From assembly GCA_032433765.1 (NCBI GenBank), contig JAVIAB010000041.1, positions 77,366,335 through 77,430,334 of the forward strand: a stretch of DNA of 64,000 bases. Reading direction: 5' to 3'. This DNA is from Megaustenia siamemsis. Its lineage: Eukaryota; Mollusca; Gastropoda; Stylommatophora; Ariophantidae. Below are positions 62,725 to 64,000 of the stretch, piece after piece (the stretch's first letter is position 1; every line of letters begins with the position of its first letter). The notes under the pieces are model-generated. The model had not been told where the DNA came from and did no database searches. It worked only from the letters and a program-made list of their open reading frames with translations. The position numbers and the translations under genes are program-made.

Positions 62725-63262
62725 CATACAAAAAGCAAATTCTGTCACATACCAGCTTTCACCATTGCTAAGACATCCAAACATTTCTATGCCAGCTAAA
62801 CAACAAATAATAAATAGCATTTTCATACCAACTTTACGCTGTGAAAGTCAAACATGAAACCCTTTCTAAATCAGAATTAAGAAAGATCAATACATGTGAG
62901 ATGCGATGCTTGAGAAAAGTAACAAACAACACAAGAAGGGATAGAATACCAAATGAATCCATAAGAAAAATGGTAGGAACAAAATCCTGCCAAGAATATA
63001 TAGAACAACAACAACTTAAATGGTTTGGCCACCTGGTCAGAATGAATCCCCACCAATCACCATCAAGGGCATTCTTCTCGATAATGCATGGGAAAAGACC
63101 TAGAGGAAGACCCAGAAGAAGATGTATAAATGCAGTGACAGAGACATGTAACAACAAAGGAAAATCACTAATTCAGACAGTTCGAGCAGCTCAAGAACGA
63201 CGTATGATATAAACCACGACACCTTTTAGGTATCAGTGACAAGCGAAAAGAAGAAAAAAGAA
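62725..63262 (+). mobile_element. Nested RTE/CFDP2-like LINE 3' fragment with 13-bp target duplication
   Basis: GAAGTGCATGGAA occurs at 62712-62724 and 63263-63275. The insert encodes, from 62841, INTCEMRCLRKVTNNTRRDR, YIEQQQLKWFGHLVRMNPHQ and GKRPRGRPRRRC, ends with QERRMI and a stop at 63210-63212, and has an A/G-rich tail (GCGAAAAGAAGAAAAAAGAA). It is a 538-bp, 5'-truncated insertion in opposite orientation to its host LINE. Confidence 0.92.
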
Positions 63263-63275
63263 GAAGTGCATGGAA

Positions 63276-64000
63276 TACTGATCTTGCATCTGTCAGAAAC
63301 ACTACAGACTGTGAACTAAGATTACTGTTCAGCAGTTTTTCTATTGGCAACTTTTTTGCTTGGATTTCTGCATCATAATATTGACAATATTTCCCTTTTG
63401 CAAATTTATTCATATCCCTAGCATTATTAGGGTACTCTATATATGCACCTGCTCCCCCATTCTTTACTGCATTCTGTGCTGATCCATCTGTGTACACACG
63501 AATCCATAGGTCGTGTGGGTATTTTTCATCCAGGAAACAGAGTTATTGTTTTACGCTGTATACTATTATGTTCCTCTTTGTCAACTATTCCTTTCACTTC
63601 TGTCCTTATTTGTATTGATAATCCTAATTCCTCTGTCCAGGGAGTCTGTTCTGGTATGGGCAGTAGTGGGTTAACAACTCTTGGCATGTCTGGTGTTTGT
63701 CTGCAAATAAATAATATAATAGCTAAACTTGGTCGAAAAATCTGCCTCTCTTAAGTCGTCCCAATGCAAGATTTTTTCATCTGTCCTTCATTGAATGCCT
63801 CGGCATGCATGAACATTTTTCTGGCTGTTTCAGCACCTTTGTGTTCCTGCGTTCTCTCAGTGCTGGTATCTTCCACAATTTCTCCATCTCCAATATTGGT
63901 GTTGATTTCATTGCTCCTGTGATGACCCTAAGTGCCTGGTTTTTTAATTATCCAGCTCCTGCAGTGTGATGTTTAATGCTGAGCACCATGTAGATGATCA
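63276..64000 (-). mobile_element. RNase H-type LINE, upstream part, runs off the window
   Basis: Minus-strand translation gives RVYTDGSAQNAVKNGGAGAY (RNase H first Asp), NNARDMNKFAKGKYCQYYDA, AEIQAKKLPIEKLL (Glu) and VVFLTDARSVFHAL (Asp), which continues at 62711 as HALQSRKLP once the insert is removed. Upstream, HAEAFNEGQMKK and RVITGAMKS-like traces of the RT/RNase H linker reach the right edge. Shifts and stops show decay. Confidence 0.85.

Overview
The window is animal nuclear DNA, most likely from a mollusc (a gastropod is a guess). It is low-gene-density, intron-rich and saturated with transposons. The basis for the mollusc call is a plus-strand gene combining a fucolectin-type (FTP) lectin domain with EGF-like cysteine modules, a gene type I associate with molluscs. 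It sits among RNase H-bearing I-like LINEs, RTE/CFDP2-like LINEs, a Penelope-like element, Tc1/mariner transposons and tRNA-derived SINEs. No rRNA, free-standing tRNA gene, CRISPR array or bacterial operon is present.

Host gene: five plus-strand exons (1184-1348, 3816-4007, 25928-26146, 44641-44862, 49264-49410) join in frame. Every junction I can test is phase 1, and together they encode a galactose-binding-like module, an FTP domain and an EGF-like module. The gene runs off both sides of what I can recognise. Introns make up nearly all of 1.2-49.4 kb. The 22-kb intron 2 holds an intronless, broken paralogue of the same gene (5.1-6.75 kb), a decayed I-like LINE on the minus strand (7.9-13.5 kb) split by a Tc1/mariner-like transposon (9.94-12.05 kb), a Penelope-like element (14.2-15.8 kb), an old RTE-like LINE (16.3-21.7 kb) interrupted by a younger one (18.70-20.92 kb), LINE scraps and a SINE with target-site duplication.

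The 18.5-kb intron 3 holds a mariner element (27.7-29.0 kb) and, as 78% of its length, a 14.4-kb array of a 26-bp repeat (29.96-44.31 kb). The array interrupts an RTE-like LINE exactly. Both halves of the LINE ORF are still recognisable at its edges, and the repeat unit matches the LINE's own sequence at the left edge. The satellite therefore appears to have been born by tandem amplification of a LINE ORF segment. It has higher-order structure (a tandem dimer of about 4,056 bp, 156 monomers) and each monomer carries a good 5' splice-site match in the sense of the host gene.

Right part (50-64 kb): a 2.4-kb, 20-bp minisatellite, a second copy of the Tc1/mariner-like transposon (53.5-55.2 kb), a nearly complete I-like LINE (56.62-60.71 kb, minus) with an 11-bp target-site duplication and a twin-priming-type 5' inversion, then a minus-strand RNase H LINE running off the right edge, itself interrupted by a small RTE-like 3' fragment flanked by a 13-bp duplication.

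The recurring theme is tandem duplication seeded inside LINE coding sequence. Four cases are visible: 26 bp to 14.4 kb, 52 bp to 0.6 kb, 85 bp x2 and 89 bp x2. All transposon genes appear to be broken except the ORF of the younger RTE-like insertion, which is 5' truncated.
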